A DNA stretch of 41,189 bases, taken from Nocardia paucivorans NBRC 100373. GTDB lineage: Bacteria; Actinomycetota; Actinomycetes; Mycobacteriales; Mycobacteriaceae. The notes below the pieces were generated by a model. That model searched no databases. It saw only the letters and a program-made list of their open reading frames with translations, and had not been told where the DNA came from. The DNA is taken from the NCBI RefSeq assembly GCF_000308675.1, contig NZ_BAGE01000023.1:1-41189 (forward strand). The letters are read 5' to 3'. Position numbers and translations under genes: made by a program. This document shows positions 23,155-31,074 of this stretch, piece by piece. Positions within the stretch are counted from its first letter, which is position 1, and every line of letters begins with the position of its first letter.

Positions 23155-24325
23155 CGACCGCTCGCGACTACGCCTGTTCGGCCGTGTCGAGCCTGCCGCC
23201 GACGCCGCCGAAGTCGTCCAGGTCTTCGATGCCGCGCGTCTGACCCAGGCGCGACAGCTGGCCGGGATGACCAAAGCGGCCCTCGCTGCCGCGGTGCGGG
23301 TCTCGGCGGCCGCGGTATCGCAGTGGGAGGCGCATACTTCGCTGCCGCGGCCGGACCATCTGCAACGGCTGGCCGATATTCTCGACGTCCCGGTCGAATT
23401 CTTCGCCAGGGGGCGTCCCCATGCTCGTCTGGACGCCTCTACCGCACATTTTCGCAGCCTGCGTTCGACCCGATCCTCTCAACGCGCCAGGGCCATCGCG
23501 TTCGTCGAGCAGGTGTGGGAACTCACCTATGCTCTGGAGAAGAGGGTGCGGTTTCCTGCGGTCGACCTACCCGGGTTCTGCTCGGAGGAACCGCTCACCG
23601 AACCTGCCGACTCACCTGTCGAGCCGGTTCAGGCGGCACAAGCGCTCCGGAAACGGTGGGGATTGGGTGACGGTCCGGTTCCGCATCTGATCCGCACCAT
23701 GGAGATGCACGGTATCGTCACCACCATGGTCGCCTTCGCCGGCGCCGAGACCCCCACCATCAATGCCTTCTCCACCTCCCGGCTCCCACGACCACTGGTG
23801 GTCATAACCCCGGACCGGGGAGATGACGTGTACTGGCACCGCTTCACCGCTGCCCACGAACTCGGCCATCTCATCCTGCACCGTGACGCCGCCCCCGGTG
23901 ACCCCCGGCAGGAACAGGAAGCGGACGCCTTCGCCGCCGAATTCCTCACTCCCGCCCATCGCCTCGCCCCCCGGCTGTCGACACGAGTCGATTTCGGAAT
24001 CCTCGAAAGTCTCGGCCGAGAATGGGGAGTATCGGTCAAATCGCTGATCTATCGCGCGTGTGAACTCGGTGTCCTCTCCGAAGCCGGTGCCCGGCGCGCC
24101 TACCAACGTCTGCACCACCTCTACGAACAACGGATTCTCACTCCCGAACCGGTCACCGACTACCCCGGCGAAATTCCCACTCTGCTCAGCAAAGCTTTCA
24201 CCCTCGCCGAAGCCGCTGGAATACTCACCACCGCAGACCTCGCTCGCGAGCTACGGTGGAGCATCCCCCGACTGCGGCTACTCCTCGGACAGGAGTGCCG
24301 GCGTCCTGCACTCCGGCTGGTCTGA
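23147..24325 (+). CDS. XRE-family regulator fused to ImmA/IrrE metallopeptidase
   Basis: A 392-aa two-domain protein. ATG 23147 (AGGAAG just upstream) is preferred over ATG 23132, which has no ribosome-binding site. Residues ~30-90 are a Cro/C1 helix-turn-helix (RLTQARQLAGMTKAALAAAV, then RVSAAAVSQWEAHTSLPRPD). Residues ~175-310 are the ImmA/IrrE zinc peptidase: FTAAHELGHLILHRD contains the intact HExxH, and QEQEADAFAAEFLTP supplies the downstream Glu ligand. The C-terminus is helical. COG2856 members cleave a partner repressor to switch on phage, ICE or stress genes; here sensor DNA-binding and protease parts are in one chain. The overlapping upstream gene is the obvious partner. Confidence 0.93.
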   Translation: MTDDRSRLRLFGRVEPAADAAEVVQVFDAARLTQARQLAGMTKAALAAAVRVSAAAVSQWEAHTSLPRPDHLQRLADILDVPVEFFARGRPHARLDASTAHFRSLRSTRSSQRARAIAFVEQVWELTYALEKRVRFPAVDLPGFCSEEPLTEPADSPVEPVQAAQALRKRWGLGDGPVPHLIRTMEMHGIVTTMVAFAGAETPTINAFSTSRLPRPLVVITPDRGDDVYWHRFTAAHELGHLILHRDAAPGDPRQEQEADAFAAEFLTPAHRLAPRLSTRVDFGILESLGREWGVSVKSLIYRACELGVLSEAGARRAYQRLHHLYEQRILTPEPVTDYPGEIPTLLSKAFTLAEAAGILTTADLARELRWSIPRLRLLLGQECRRPALRLV

Positions 24326-24518
24326 GAGGCTCTGCGGCCGATCGCCGAAAAGCAACGGAAACCTCCACTGATCCATGATCAGAGTGTGTCCTTCGGTCCT
24401 GGCGGCAGGATAGGCCGTGTATCTGCCGTTCGCGCATGCTGTAATGGCGGGCGGCAACCGCGAATGGGTACAGGCGTCGACCTGTTCGCCGAATACTCCG
24501 GTGAATCTCGAAGCAGGG
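24326..24518. other. Intergenic stretch before the ABC-F leader
   Basis: No gene is supported. Open frames on both strands are short, lack ribosome-binding sites and do not resemble proteins. The ABC-F promoter begins at 24519. Confidence 0.4.
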
Positions 24519-24547
24519 TTGACGGGCGAATTCCATACCGATACAGT
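24519..24547 (+). promoter_or_regulatory. Sigma-A-type promoter of the ABC-F leader
   Basis: TTGACG (24519-24524), a 17-nt spacer, then TACAGT (24542-24547). This predicts a transcript start near 24553-24556, only a few bases before the leader-peptide ATG at 24558, so the leader would be translated from an almost leaderless start. No AT-rich WhiB7-type box precedes the -35. Confidence 0.65.
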
Positions 24548-24557
24548 CAGAGCTCTC

Positions 24558-24584
24558 ATGGGTACTTTGTTGTTCTTCCTGTAA
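24558..24584 (+). CDS. Eight-residue leader peptide MGTLLFFL of the ABC-F gene
   Basis: ATG 24558 to TAA 24582-24584 encodes MGTLLFFL. It begins within a few bases of the predicted transcript start, and the ABC-F start is 143 bp downstream of its stop. Short hydrophobic leaders of this type stall antibiotic-bound ribosomes in front of erm and ABC-F resistance genes (for example ErmCL, MGIFSIFVI). Its last codons (24574-24582) can pair with the ABC-F Shine-Dalgarno. No ribosome-binding site is needed if the mRNA is leaderless. Expression is inferred from position and structure. Confidence 0.55.
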   Translation: MGTLLFFL

Positions 24585-24722
24585 TCACGCCCCCGACGCG
24601 TCGAGCACCACTCCTCAGGTGAGTGCAGCTCCGCGTTCTTCACCCACCACGCCTACCGGTTTATCCGGCTGCTCTTGCGTGTGGGTTCTCGCAATCCCGG
24701 CCGTGCGCCGAGAACAGGAGGA
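24574..24722 (+). promoter_or_regulatory. Predicted ribosome-mediated attenuator of the ABC-F gene
   Basis: Three competing pairings are visible. H1: ACCCACCACGC (24642-24652) with GCGTGTGGGT (24677-24686), 10 bp with one bulge. H2: GTTCTCG (24685-24691) with CGAGAAC (24709-24715), which abuts the ribosome-binding site and shares 24685-24686 with H1. Anti-SD: TCTTCCTGT inside the leader ORF (24574-24582) with ACAGGAGGA (24714-24722), nine pairs including one G-U, covering the whole Shine-Dalgarno. A ribosome halted on the leader would mask the anti-SD and free the ABC-F start. Confidence 0.5.
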
Positions 24723-24727
24723 CATTC

Positions 24728-26380
24728 ATGCTTACCGCTGCTCAACTCACCCTCTCCGAGGTCACCAAACGCTACAGCGATCGTCCGGTTCTCGATCGCG
24801 TCTCACTCTCGATCCGTCCTGGTGAAACGGTCGGTATCGTCGGCGACAACGGTTCCGGTAAATCGACACTGCTGAGATTGCTCGCCGGACAGGAACAACC
24901 GGACAACGGCGATATCCGCGTTTCGGCGCCCGGCGGAATCGGTTACCTTCCCCAATCACTCGAACTACCGGGGACCGCAACCGTCGCCGAGGCGATCGAC
25001 CTGGCACTGGCCGATATTCGTGAACTGGAGAACGATTTACGTAGCACGGAAATCGAACTGGGCGCCGAGGGTTCGTCGGCACCGGCGATGGCCCGCTATG
25101 CGGAGTTGCTGACACGGTTCGAAGCACGAGGGGGATACCTGGCCGACCAGCGGGTGGACACCGCGCTGGCCGCACTCGGGCTTCCGAATCTGGCGCGCGA
25201 CCGCACACTGGACACCCTGGCGGGTGGGCAGCGATCCCGGCTCGCGCTGGCGGCCACCCTCGCGGCCGCGCCGGAACTGCTGCTGCTCGATGAGCCCACC
25301 AACGATCTCGATGATGTCGCGGTGGGCCGGCTCGAACAGTATCTGCGCGCTCATCGCGGCACCACCGTGGTGGTGACGCACGACCGGGTGTTCCTCGAGC
25401 GGCTCACGGATGTGATCCTCGAGGTCGAGGACGGCCGGGTCACCCGGTTCGGGGACGGATACAGCGGGTACCTGCGCGCCAAAGCGGCGCAACGGCAGCG
25501 AATGGCGGAAGAACATCGGCAATGGAAGGAGGAGCTGGCTCGTAACCGCCGCTTGGCCGAGTCGAATGTGGCTCGGCTGGAGGCCATTCCGCGCAAGCTT
25601 CCACTCGCGGGATTCGGCGACGGGGCCTTCCGGGCGCGTGGGCGTGATCACGGCGCCCGCGCGCGGATCCGCAATGCCAAGGAACGCCTGGAACGGCTCA
25701 CCGAGAACCCGGTGGCGGCACCGCCGGAGCCATTGGATTTCACCCCGGACCTGGATTTCCACGCACCGGCGGCAGGTGAGCCGGTGGTCGCGATGAGCGG
25801 GGTACGGGTGGCCGGTCGGCTCGAAGTCGACGAGATAACCCTGGCCGCGGGCGAACGTCTGCTGGTCACCGGCCCCAACGGCGCGGGCAAGACCACGCTG
25901 CTGCGGTTGCTGGCCGGCGAACTGGAACCCGACAGTGGATCGGTGCGGGTGCGAGGCCGGGTGGGTCATCTACGTCAGGAGGAAGTTCGGTGGCCTGCCG
26001 AGATGACCGTGCTACAGGCCTTCGCCCACAACCGTCCGTGGCATCCGCAGGAGTACGCCGACGAACTGCTGCGAATGGGGTTGTTCCGGCCGCAAGACCT
26101 GGATGCCCGTGTCGGTGACCTCTCCTATGGGCAACGCCGACGTGTCGAGTTGGCCCGTCTGGTCAGCGAGCCGGTCGATGTGATGCTGCTCGACGAACCG
26201 ACCAACCATCTGTCCCCGGCGCTGGTGGAACAACTCGAGCAGGCACTGACCGGATATCGCGGTGCGCTGGTGCTGGTCACCCATGATCGGCGCATTCGCG
26301 ACCACTTCCGGGGCACCCGACTCGAAATCCGCGAGGGGGTGTGTTCGGAGGTGAGTGCGACAGTGGCGCGGACGGCATGA
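24728..26380 (+). CDS. ABC-F family ATPase, antibiotic-resistance (ribosome protection) type
   Basis: A 550-aa protein with two ABC domains and no TM, as in ABC-F. ATG 24728 has AGGAGGA at 24716-24722. Domain 1: Walker A GDNGSGKST, signature LAGGQRSRLALA, Walker B ELLLLDEPTNDLD. The interdomain linker (residues ~250-330, rich in Arg/Glu: KAAQRQRMAEEHRQWKEELA) is long, the feature that reaches the peptidyl-transferase centre in ARE-type members. Domain 2: GPNGAGKTT, LSYGQRRRVELA, VMLLDEPTNHL. Such proteins (TlrC, OleB, VmlR types) bind the E site and dislodge macrolides, lincosamides or pleuromutilins. The elaborate leader with a short peptide supports drug-inducible control. A terminator follows the stop. 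Confidence 0.92.
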   Translation: MLTAAQLTLSEVTKRYSDRPVLDRVSLSIRPGETVGIVGDNGSGKSTLLRLLAGQEQPDNGDIRVSAPGGIGYLPQSLELPGTATVAEAIDLALADIRELENDLRSTEIELGAEGSSAPAMARYAELLTRFEARGGYLADQRVDTALAALGLPNLARDRTLDTLAGGQRSRLALAATLAAAPELLLLDEPTNDLDDVAVGRLEQYLRAHRGTTVVVTHDRVFLERLTDVILEVEDGRVTRFGDGYSGYLRAKAAQRQRMAEEHRQWKEELARNRRLAESNVARLEAIPRKLPLAGFGDGAFRARGRDHGARARIRNAKERLERLTENPVAAPPEPLDFTPDLDFHAPAAGEPVVAMSGVRVAGRLEVDEITLAAGERLLVTGPNGAGKTTLLRLLAGELEPDSGSVRVRGRVGHLRQEEVRWPAEMTVLQAFAHNRPWHPQEYADELLRMGLFRPQDLDARVGDLSYGQRRRVELARLVSEPVDVMLLDEPTNHLSPALVEQLEQALTGYRGALVLVTHDRRIRDHFRGTRLEIREGVCSEVSATVARTA

Positions 26381-26386
26381 ACCGGG

Positions 26387-26422
26387 CGGTGGCGCGGTAG
26401 CGGCCGCGCCACCGGGTTTTTT
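26387..26422 (+). terminator. Intrinsic terminator of the ABC-F gene
   Basis: CGGTGGCGCGG (26387-26397), 6-nt loop, perfect complement (26404-26414), then GG and six T residues (26417-26422). It begins 7 bp after the ABC-F stop. Confidence 0.92.
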
Positions 26423-26720
26423 CGTCGATGCGGATTTCCGCGTCCGGATCACGTGGATGGGTGTTCACACAGTGTCGCGCGCTTCGGAGGCGGCTGCCCG
26501 GCGAACTTCGATGGTGGACGACCATCGACGTCATGTGACGTATCGAAATGATGTCCTCGGAAGAGGTTTCGATACGGGCGCGCCGGGTTCATGGTTCGGC
26601 CGTCGACCACCCCGACCATCCGGCTGTCCTCACTCGGGATGGTGCGGTGGCCGGCTTCCTGCGAGGGGCGGCCACCGCATGGTGGGAGTCGTCGGAACCG
26701 GAACGGTTTCCGAACCTCGG
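26423..26720. other. Intergenic stretch, no gene seen
   Basis: Between the ABC-F terminator and the 3' end of the minus-strand helical-repeat gene. Open frames here are antisense extensions without starts or ribosome-binding sites. No clear regulatory element. Confidence 0.4.
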
Positions 26721-28235
26721 TCAGCGGCCCGGGTAGGTGTACGCGCTGCGGAAGGTGAGGACCCGTTCGCCGTAGGAAGCCAGTGGTCGGGCCTCGGCCG
26801 CCTGACGGATACCGCTGGCGGGCAGTTCGGTCAGCTTGGCGAACATGGGGGTGTTGCCGAAGGCGGTGCGCACCTGGGTTTCCGAGGCGTAGTCGGCGCC
26901 GTAGTCGGCGAGTTTGCCGAAATCCAGGGGAGCCAACGGGGTGTCCAGGGCGACCGGTTCGGCCGGGCGGCCGAGCGCCGCGTACTGGGTCGCGGCGCCA
27001 TGCTCGTACCAGCACAGTTCGTAGGCGACGTTCTCGGTGGTCGTCACGCTCACCACCGGCCAGCGCTGCGAGAGGTGCAGGGCGATGGGGTGTTTGGCCA
27101 CCGGGGCCACTTCCCATTTGAGACTCATCACCGCCACCCAGCTACCGGACAGTCGTTCGACCAGGACGATATCGTCGCCCAGGACGGGGTTGGTGTTCAT
27201 CTGTGGATCGGGGGTGGCCCAATGGCTTTTGTCCACCCCGTGGAAGCTGGATATATCGACCTGCCGGGCGCCGTGGGAGGTGAAGGCATCGATCACCGCC
27301 TCCCGCACCTGCTGTACCGCGTCGGGAGCCGAGCAGAGCACACTCAGCGCGCCGAACGAGGTGGCGATCTCGACGGGTTCGGTGGGACGGTCGGGCATGG
27401 CGCCCGCCACCAGCGGTTTGAGGCCGATCAGCGCCAGATGCCAGTTGATCTCCTCGATGGTGGAGAGATCACCGGAGCTCTGATACAGGATCTGCTGCTG
27501 GGTGAGCCGACCCGCTCGTTCCAGGGTGGGGCATTCCAGTTTCGCCAGCGCCTTACAGGTCTTGAGGGTGAAGCCGACCTCATCGATCTTCATACCGCGC
27601 AATCGGGCCGCCATCTCGGGAGTGGTCAGGGCGGCATAGCGTTCGCGGTACATGGCGATGGCCTGTTTGCGTTCCCGGCCCACCATGAGCGTGCGCAGCA
27701 ATGTGTTGAGGGTGGCGAGATATTTCCGGGACTGATCCGGATCGGAGGCGAACAGCGAGGCCCGGATGCGTGCGGCCTCGTCGGTGGCGGTGACCGCGGC
27801 GCCGGGGTCCAATCGGCACAACCACACTCCGCATTTCGACAGGCCGTCGGCGCAGACCCCCGCGGCATGCGGGTACTCGTGCGCCACCCTGGTGTAGGCG
27901 TTACAGGCGTCGCGGATGGTCGCGGCGGCCAGTTCCCGGTGGCCGATGGCGCGCGCGGCCTGTTCGAGTAGGCGCAGCGCGTCCTGCACCTCGGTCGCGA
28001 ACCGCGCCGAGACATGTCCGGCGGTGAGCCAACGCAACCGGATGAGGACGGCTTCCTGCGCCGGCTCCAATGCGCCGGCGGACCGGTCGCGAACGGATTT
28101 GTCGTCTTTGGTCGCGATGAGCGCCGCGGCGAGTTCGCACAACGAAGTCGCGAGCCGAAGTTCGCTTTCGGCCGTGCGATCTCGTGCCGCGCGACGTTTT
28201 TCGGCCACGTGGGCCTCGATGGCGATCAGATCCAT
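26721..28235 (-). CDS. Helical-repeat (TPR-like) protein with unknown C-terminal domain
   Basis: A 504-aa cytoplasmic protein. Residues ~1-245 are all-helical with TPR/SEL1-like spacing: DALRLLEQAARAIGHRELAA, then IRDACNAYTRVAHEYPHAAG, then YLATLNTLLRTLMVGRERKQ, then AIAMYRERYAALTTPEMAAR. Residues ~290-480 are strand-rich: VLGDDIVLVERLSGSWVAVM, HLSQRWPVVSVTTTENVAYE with LCWYEHGA, ending with a Tyr-rich FRSAYTYPGR. The C-terminal part may be a beta-sandwich. I do not know the family; actinobacterial relatives are annotated hypothetical. It stands alone with 600 bp of non-coding DNA upstream. High GC3 confirms coding. Confidence 0.8.
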   Translation of the reverse strand: MDLIAIEAHVAEKRRAARDRTAESELRLATSLCELAAALIATKDDKSVRDRSAGALEPAQEAVLIRLRWLTAGHVSARFATEVQDALRLLEQAARAIGHRELAAATIRDACNAYTRVAHEYPHAAGVCADGLSKCGVWLCRLDPGAAVTATDEAARIRASLFASDPDQSRKYLATLNTLLRTLMVGRERKQAIAMYRERYAALTTPEMAARLRGMKIDEVGFTLKTCKALAKLECPTLERAGRLTQQQILYQSSGDLSTIEEINWHLALIGLKPLVAGAMPDRPTEPVEIATSFGALSVLCSAPDAVQQVREAVIDAFTSHGARQVDISSFHGVDKSHWATPDPQMNTNPVLGDDIVLVERLSGSWVAVMSLKWEVAPVAKHPIALHLSQRWPVVSVTTTENVAYELCWYEHGAATQYAALGRPAEPVALDTPLAPLDFGKLADYGADYASETQVRTAFGNTPMFAKLTELPASGIRQAAEARPLASYGERVLTFRSAYTYPGR

Positions 28236-28849
28236 CGCGATCTCAACTCCCGCATCACCTTCCGCGTACGGTCGTCGGCCGGCCGTATATGAGCAGTCTT
28301 CGAGAGTGTGCCACAGATCGGGACCGGCGGCACCGGTAGCCGGTCGGTATCCGGCTCCGGATCGAACGAACCGCTTCCGCGCTCGCCTTACGCCCGGTAC
28401 GGTCGAGGGATTTCACCACTCGGTCGCGAACGGGTTCGTCGATGTCCGGGGGCGTGGGCCGAGCTGCTCCGCGTCGTCGGCCCCTTGTCGCCGGACGGCC
28501 GACCATGCCCTCGAGTGATCGACCGTTCCGGGTGTCCGAGTGGCGCTACCGGCGATCCGGGGAGGTTGCGCGGTCCGGTCGGGCTTGCGGGTCGGCCGAC
28601 GGTAGGAGTTGTTCACCCCGGCCGGATGTAGAGGTGTTCGGTCGGGTATCCGGCGGTCGACACGGGCGCGTCATCCGGACGGGACAGTTCTGGCGATACT
28701 GTCGAATCGCGGTTTACTTTCGGCTATCCTCGCGGCTACCGGGCGAACGCCCGGTGGGACACTGAGGTCCCGGCCGTGTTCGTCGATCTCGGTGACCCGT
28801 GCAGGCCCGGCGGTCGGGAAGCGGCCGCTGTCGTTCGTAGAGGAGCCGC
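28236..28849. other. 614-bp region before fadD, with a hairpin at 28738-28755
   Basis: No supported gene. Overlapping frames on both strands are Arg/Pro/Gly-rich and lack ribosome-binding sites. The only clear element is ACCGGGC-GAAC-GCCCGGT (28738-28755), a perfect 7-bp stem with a GNNC-type tetraloop, about 95 bp upstream of the ligase start and just after an AT-richer patch (28711-28730). It may be part of the ligase 5' leader. Confidence 0.4.
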
Positions 28850-30382
28850 ATGTATCCCGGTGCGCACGTCGACCGTTTTCCCGATAAACCAGCGGTTATC
28901 CTTGCCGAACGCGACGAAGTGTTGACCTACCGGGAGTTGGAGGACAACTCCATCCGGCTCGCCCGACACCTGTACGAGGCCGGTCTACGCAAGGGCGACC
29001 ACATCGCGTTGCTGTCCGTCAACGACCCGAAGATATACGAGGTGTACTGGGCGGCGTTGCGATCCGGCCTTTACATCACCGCCGTCAACTGGCATCTGTC
29101 CCCGGCCGAGATCGGCTATATCGTCAACGACTGCGATGCCCGCGCGCTCATCGTGTCGGCCGATCTGGGGGAGGCCGCCGAACAGATCGTCGCGGATACG
29201 CCGGGCGTGGAGATCCGGCTTGCCTTCGGTGGTGGCGTCACCGGTCACAAGTCCTACGAGGACGCCCTGGCGGCCTCGTCCCCCGAACCGCTACCCGACC
29301 AGCCGCGTGGCGCCGACATGCTCTACTCGTCCGGAACCACCGGCCGGCCCAAGGGCATCAAGCATCCACTGCCCGAACGGCAGGTGGGCGACCCGCCCGG
29401 TGATGCCTACACCGCCGTCTTCGGCCCCCTCTACGGGTTCGACACCGACAGCGTGTACCTGTCGCCCGCACCGCTCTACCACGCGGCGCCGCTGCGGTTC
29501 GGCGGAGTGGTGCACGCGCTCGGCGGCACCCTCGTCGTCATGGAACGCTTCGACGCCGAACGGGCGCTGGCCGCGATCGACCGCTACCGGGTAACCCACA
29601 GCCAGTGGGTGCCCACCATGTTCGTCCGGATGCTGAAACTGGACGAGGCCACCCGGGCGCGCTATGACGTGTCGAGTCTGAAGGTCGCGATCCACGCGGC
29701 GGCGCCGTGCCCGGTCGATGTCAAACGCGCCATGATCGACTGGTGGGGGCCGGTGCTGCACGAGTACTACGCCTCGACCGAGGGCAATGGGGTCACCTTC
29801 ATCGATAGCGAACAGTGGTTACGCAAACCCGGATCGGTCGGACGGGCCGGGCTGGGTGTCATTCGGATCTGCGATGACGACGGGCGCGAACTGCCCACCG
29901 GGGAAATCGGCGCGGTCTATTTCGAACGCGAGGAAATGCCGTTCGCCTATCACAACGATCCCGCCAAGACCGCGCAGGCGGTCCACCCCGAACATTCCAC
30001 CTGGACCACCACCGGCGATATCGGGTATGTGGACGAGGAAGGTTATCTGTTCCTCACCGACCGCAAGGCCTTCATGATCATCTCCGGCGGTGTGAACATC
30101 TACCCGCAGGAGGTCGAGGACGCGCTGGCGCTGCATCCCAAGGTCTTCGACGTGGCCGTGATCGGGGTCCCCGACGAGGAAATGGGTGAGTCCGTCAAGG
30201 CCGTCGTCCAGGCGGCGCCCGGTGTCGAGACCGGCCCCGAGCTCGCCGAGGAACTGCGGATCTATCTGCGTGAGCGGATCGCCCACTACAAGGTGCCCCG
30301 CAGCTTCGACTTCGTCGACGAGCTGCCGCGTACTCCCACCGGGAAGCTGGTCAAGGGCAAACTCCGCGACCGCTACCGGTGA
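28850..30382 (+). CDS. Fatty-acyl-CoA synthetase (FadD type)
   Basis: A 510-aa ANL-superfamily adenylating enzyme with GAGGAG about 6 nt before ATG 28850. Core motifs: the P-loop-like LYSSGTTGRPKGIKHPL (residues ~158-174), YYASTEGNGVTFID (~305-318, A5), TGDIGYVDEEGYLFLTDRKA (~385-405, A7/A8 with the hinge), SGGVNIYPQEVEDALALHPK and the catalytic Lys in PRTPTGKLVKGKLRD at the end. It activates a carboxylic acid with ATP to an acyl-AMP and then to the CoA ester. It resembles the mycobacterial FadD4 group. It converges with the F420 gene. Substrate chain length is unknown. Confidence 0.92.
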   Translation: MYPGAHVDRFPDKPAVILAERDEVLTYRELEDNSIRLARHLYEAGLRKGDHIALLSVNDPKIYEVYWAALRSGLYITAVNWHLSPAEIGYIVNDCDARALIVSADLGEAAEQIVADTPGVEIRLAFGGGVTGHKSYEDALAASSPEPLPDQPRGADMLYSSGTTGRPKGIKHPLPERQVGDPPGDAYTAVFGPLYGFDTDSVYLSPAPLYHAAPLRFGGVVHALGGTLVVMERFDAERALAAIDRYRVTHSQWVPTMFVRMLKLDEATRARYDVSSLKVAIHAAAPCPVDVKRAMIDWWGPVLHEYYASTEGNGVTFIDSEQWLRKPGSVGRAGLGVIRICDDDGRELPTGEIGAVYFEREEMPFAYHNDPAKTAQAVHPEHSTWTTTGDIGYVDEEGYLFLTDRKAFMIISGGVNIYPQEVEDALALHPKVFDVAVIGVPDEEMGESVKAVVQAAPGVETGPELAEELRIYLRERIAHYKVPRSFDFVDELPRTPTGKLVKGKLRDRYR

Positions 30383-30403
30383 GGTCGAGCAGCCGATACG
30401 CGC

Positions 30404-30868
30404 CTATCGAGGCCGCTCCCCGTTCTCCAGATCGACGCGCACGATGACGCTGTCCGGCCACAGCGACCGTGCTCGTGCGCGTCGGATTTTTTCGCGCAGT
30501 GGCAGGTTTCGGTGCACATTGGGCACGCCGGGGATCTTGATCAGCGGTATCAGATTCCATTGCAGACCGTAGCGGTCGTGTAGGGCGCGTTCGGCGCGTT
30601 CGGCGGCTTCTCCGTCGAGGATGGTCGCCGTTCCGTGCACCGAGTCGACGCCGTCTCGCACCCGACCGCGATAGTCGCACGGCCACAGCTCGACGCGCGG
30701 GTCGGCCTGGAGCCGTCGGGTCTTGGGGCCGCGTTTGGTGCGGAACACCAGGGTGCTGCCGGTGAGGTGGAACCAGAGGGGGGTGTCGACCGGGGTGCCG
30801 TCGCGGCGGTGGCTACGGAGCAGGACGTAACGGGACTTCGCGAGCGTCGCCGGTGTGGTGGTACTCAT
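30404..30868 (-). CDS. PPOX-class F420-dependent oxidoreductase
   Basis: A 154-aa split-barrel protein from ATG 30868. Motifs are LAKSRYVLLRSHRRDGTPVD with TPLWFHLTGSTLVFRTKRGP (residues ~9-48), then KTRRLQADPRVELWPCDYRG (~49-68) and VHGTATILDGEAAERAERAL. This matches the F420-binding PPOX/FMN-split-barrel family common in mycobacteria and Nocardia. The frame is open far upstream because the 24-bp repeat has no stops, but ATG 30868 gives the normal family N-terminus. The 24-bp repeat array lies directly upstream, 15 bp away, in the position of its promoter. Confidence 0.88.
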   Translation of the reverse strand: MSTTTPATLAKSRYVLLRSHRRDGTPVDTPLWFHLTGSTLVFRTKRGPKTRRLQADPRVELWPCDYRGRVRDGVDSVHGTATILDGEAAERAERALHDRYGLQWNLIPLIKIPGVPNVHRNLPLREKIRRARARSLWPDSVIVRVDLENGERPR

Positions 30869-30882
30869 GGCGGTATTGAAGA

Positions 30883-31066
30883 CCTTCGAGTCGACTCGAA
30901 GGCAAGATGGTGAGTCGACTCGAAGGCAAGATGGTGGGTCGACTCGAAGGCAAGATGGTGGGTCGACTCGAAGGCAAGATGGTGGGTCGACTCGAAGGCA
31001 AGATGGTGGGTCGACTCGAAGGCAAGGTGGCGGGTCGACTCGGAGCCGAGATGGTTGGTCGGCTCC
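30883..31066. repeat. 24-bp minisatellite, seven units plus a diverged eighth
   Basis: Units start at 30890, 30914, 30938, 30962, 30986, 31010 and 31034, with a partial one at 31058; each begins GTCGACTCGAAGGCAA. Units 1-5 are almost identical, differing by one base at the end (A or G). Unit 6 has two changes and unit 7 diverges (GTCGACTCGGAGCCGA). The first is embedded in a 20-bp perfect palindrome, CCTTCGAGTCGACTCGAAGG (30883-30902). Units 7-8 form a hairpin (31042-31066). The array fills the 206-bp space between the F420 gene start and the YbaB-like gene stop. Confidence 0.95.
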
Positions 31067-31074
31067 GCCTCGGG

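Noticed and set aside
24558..24727. WhiB7-type control of the ABC-F gene
   Set aside because: No AT-rich box precedes the -35, and the -10/-35 pair looks like an ordinary sigma-A promoter. The leader structure is a better explanation.
24623..24727. N-terminal extension of the ABC-F protein from GTG 24623
   Set aside because: In frame, but it has no ribosome-binding site, runs through the H1/H2 hairpins and adds residues absent from the family; ATG 24728 has AGGAGGA.
26355..27971. A 538-aa plus-strand open frame opposite the helical-repeat gene
   Set aside because: It spans the ABC-F terminator and runs antisense to a gene with clear helical repeats and high GC3.
30883..31066. CRISPR array
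   Set aside because: Repeats are directly adjacent with no unique spacers and no cas genes nearby; it is a minisatellite.
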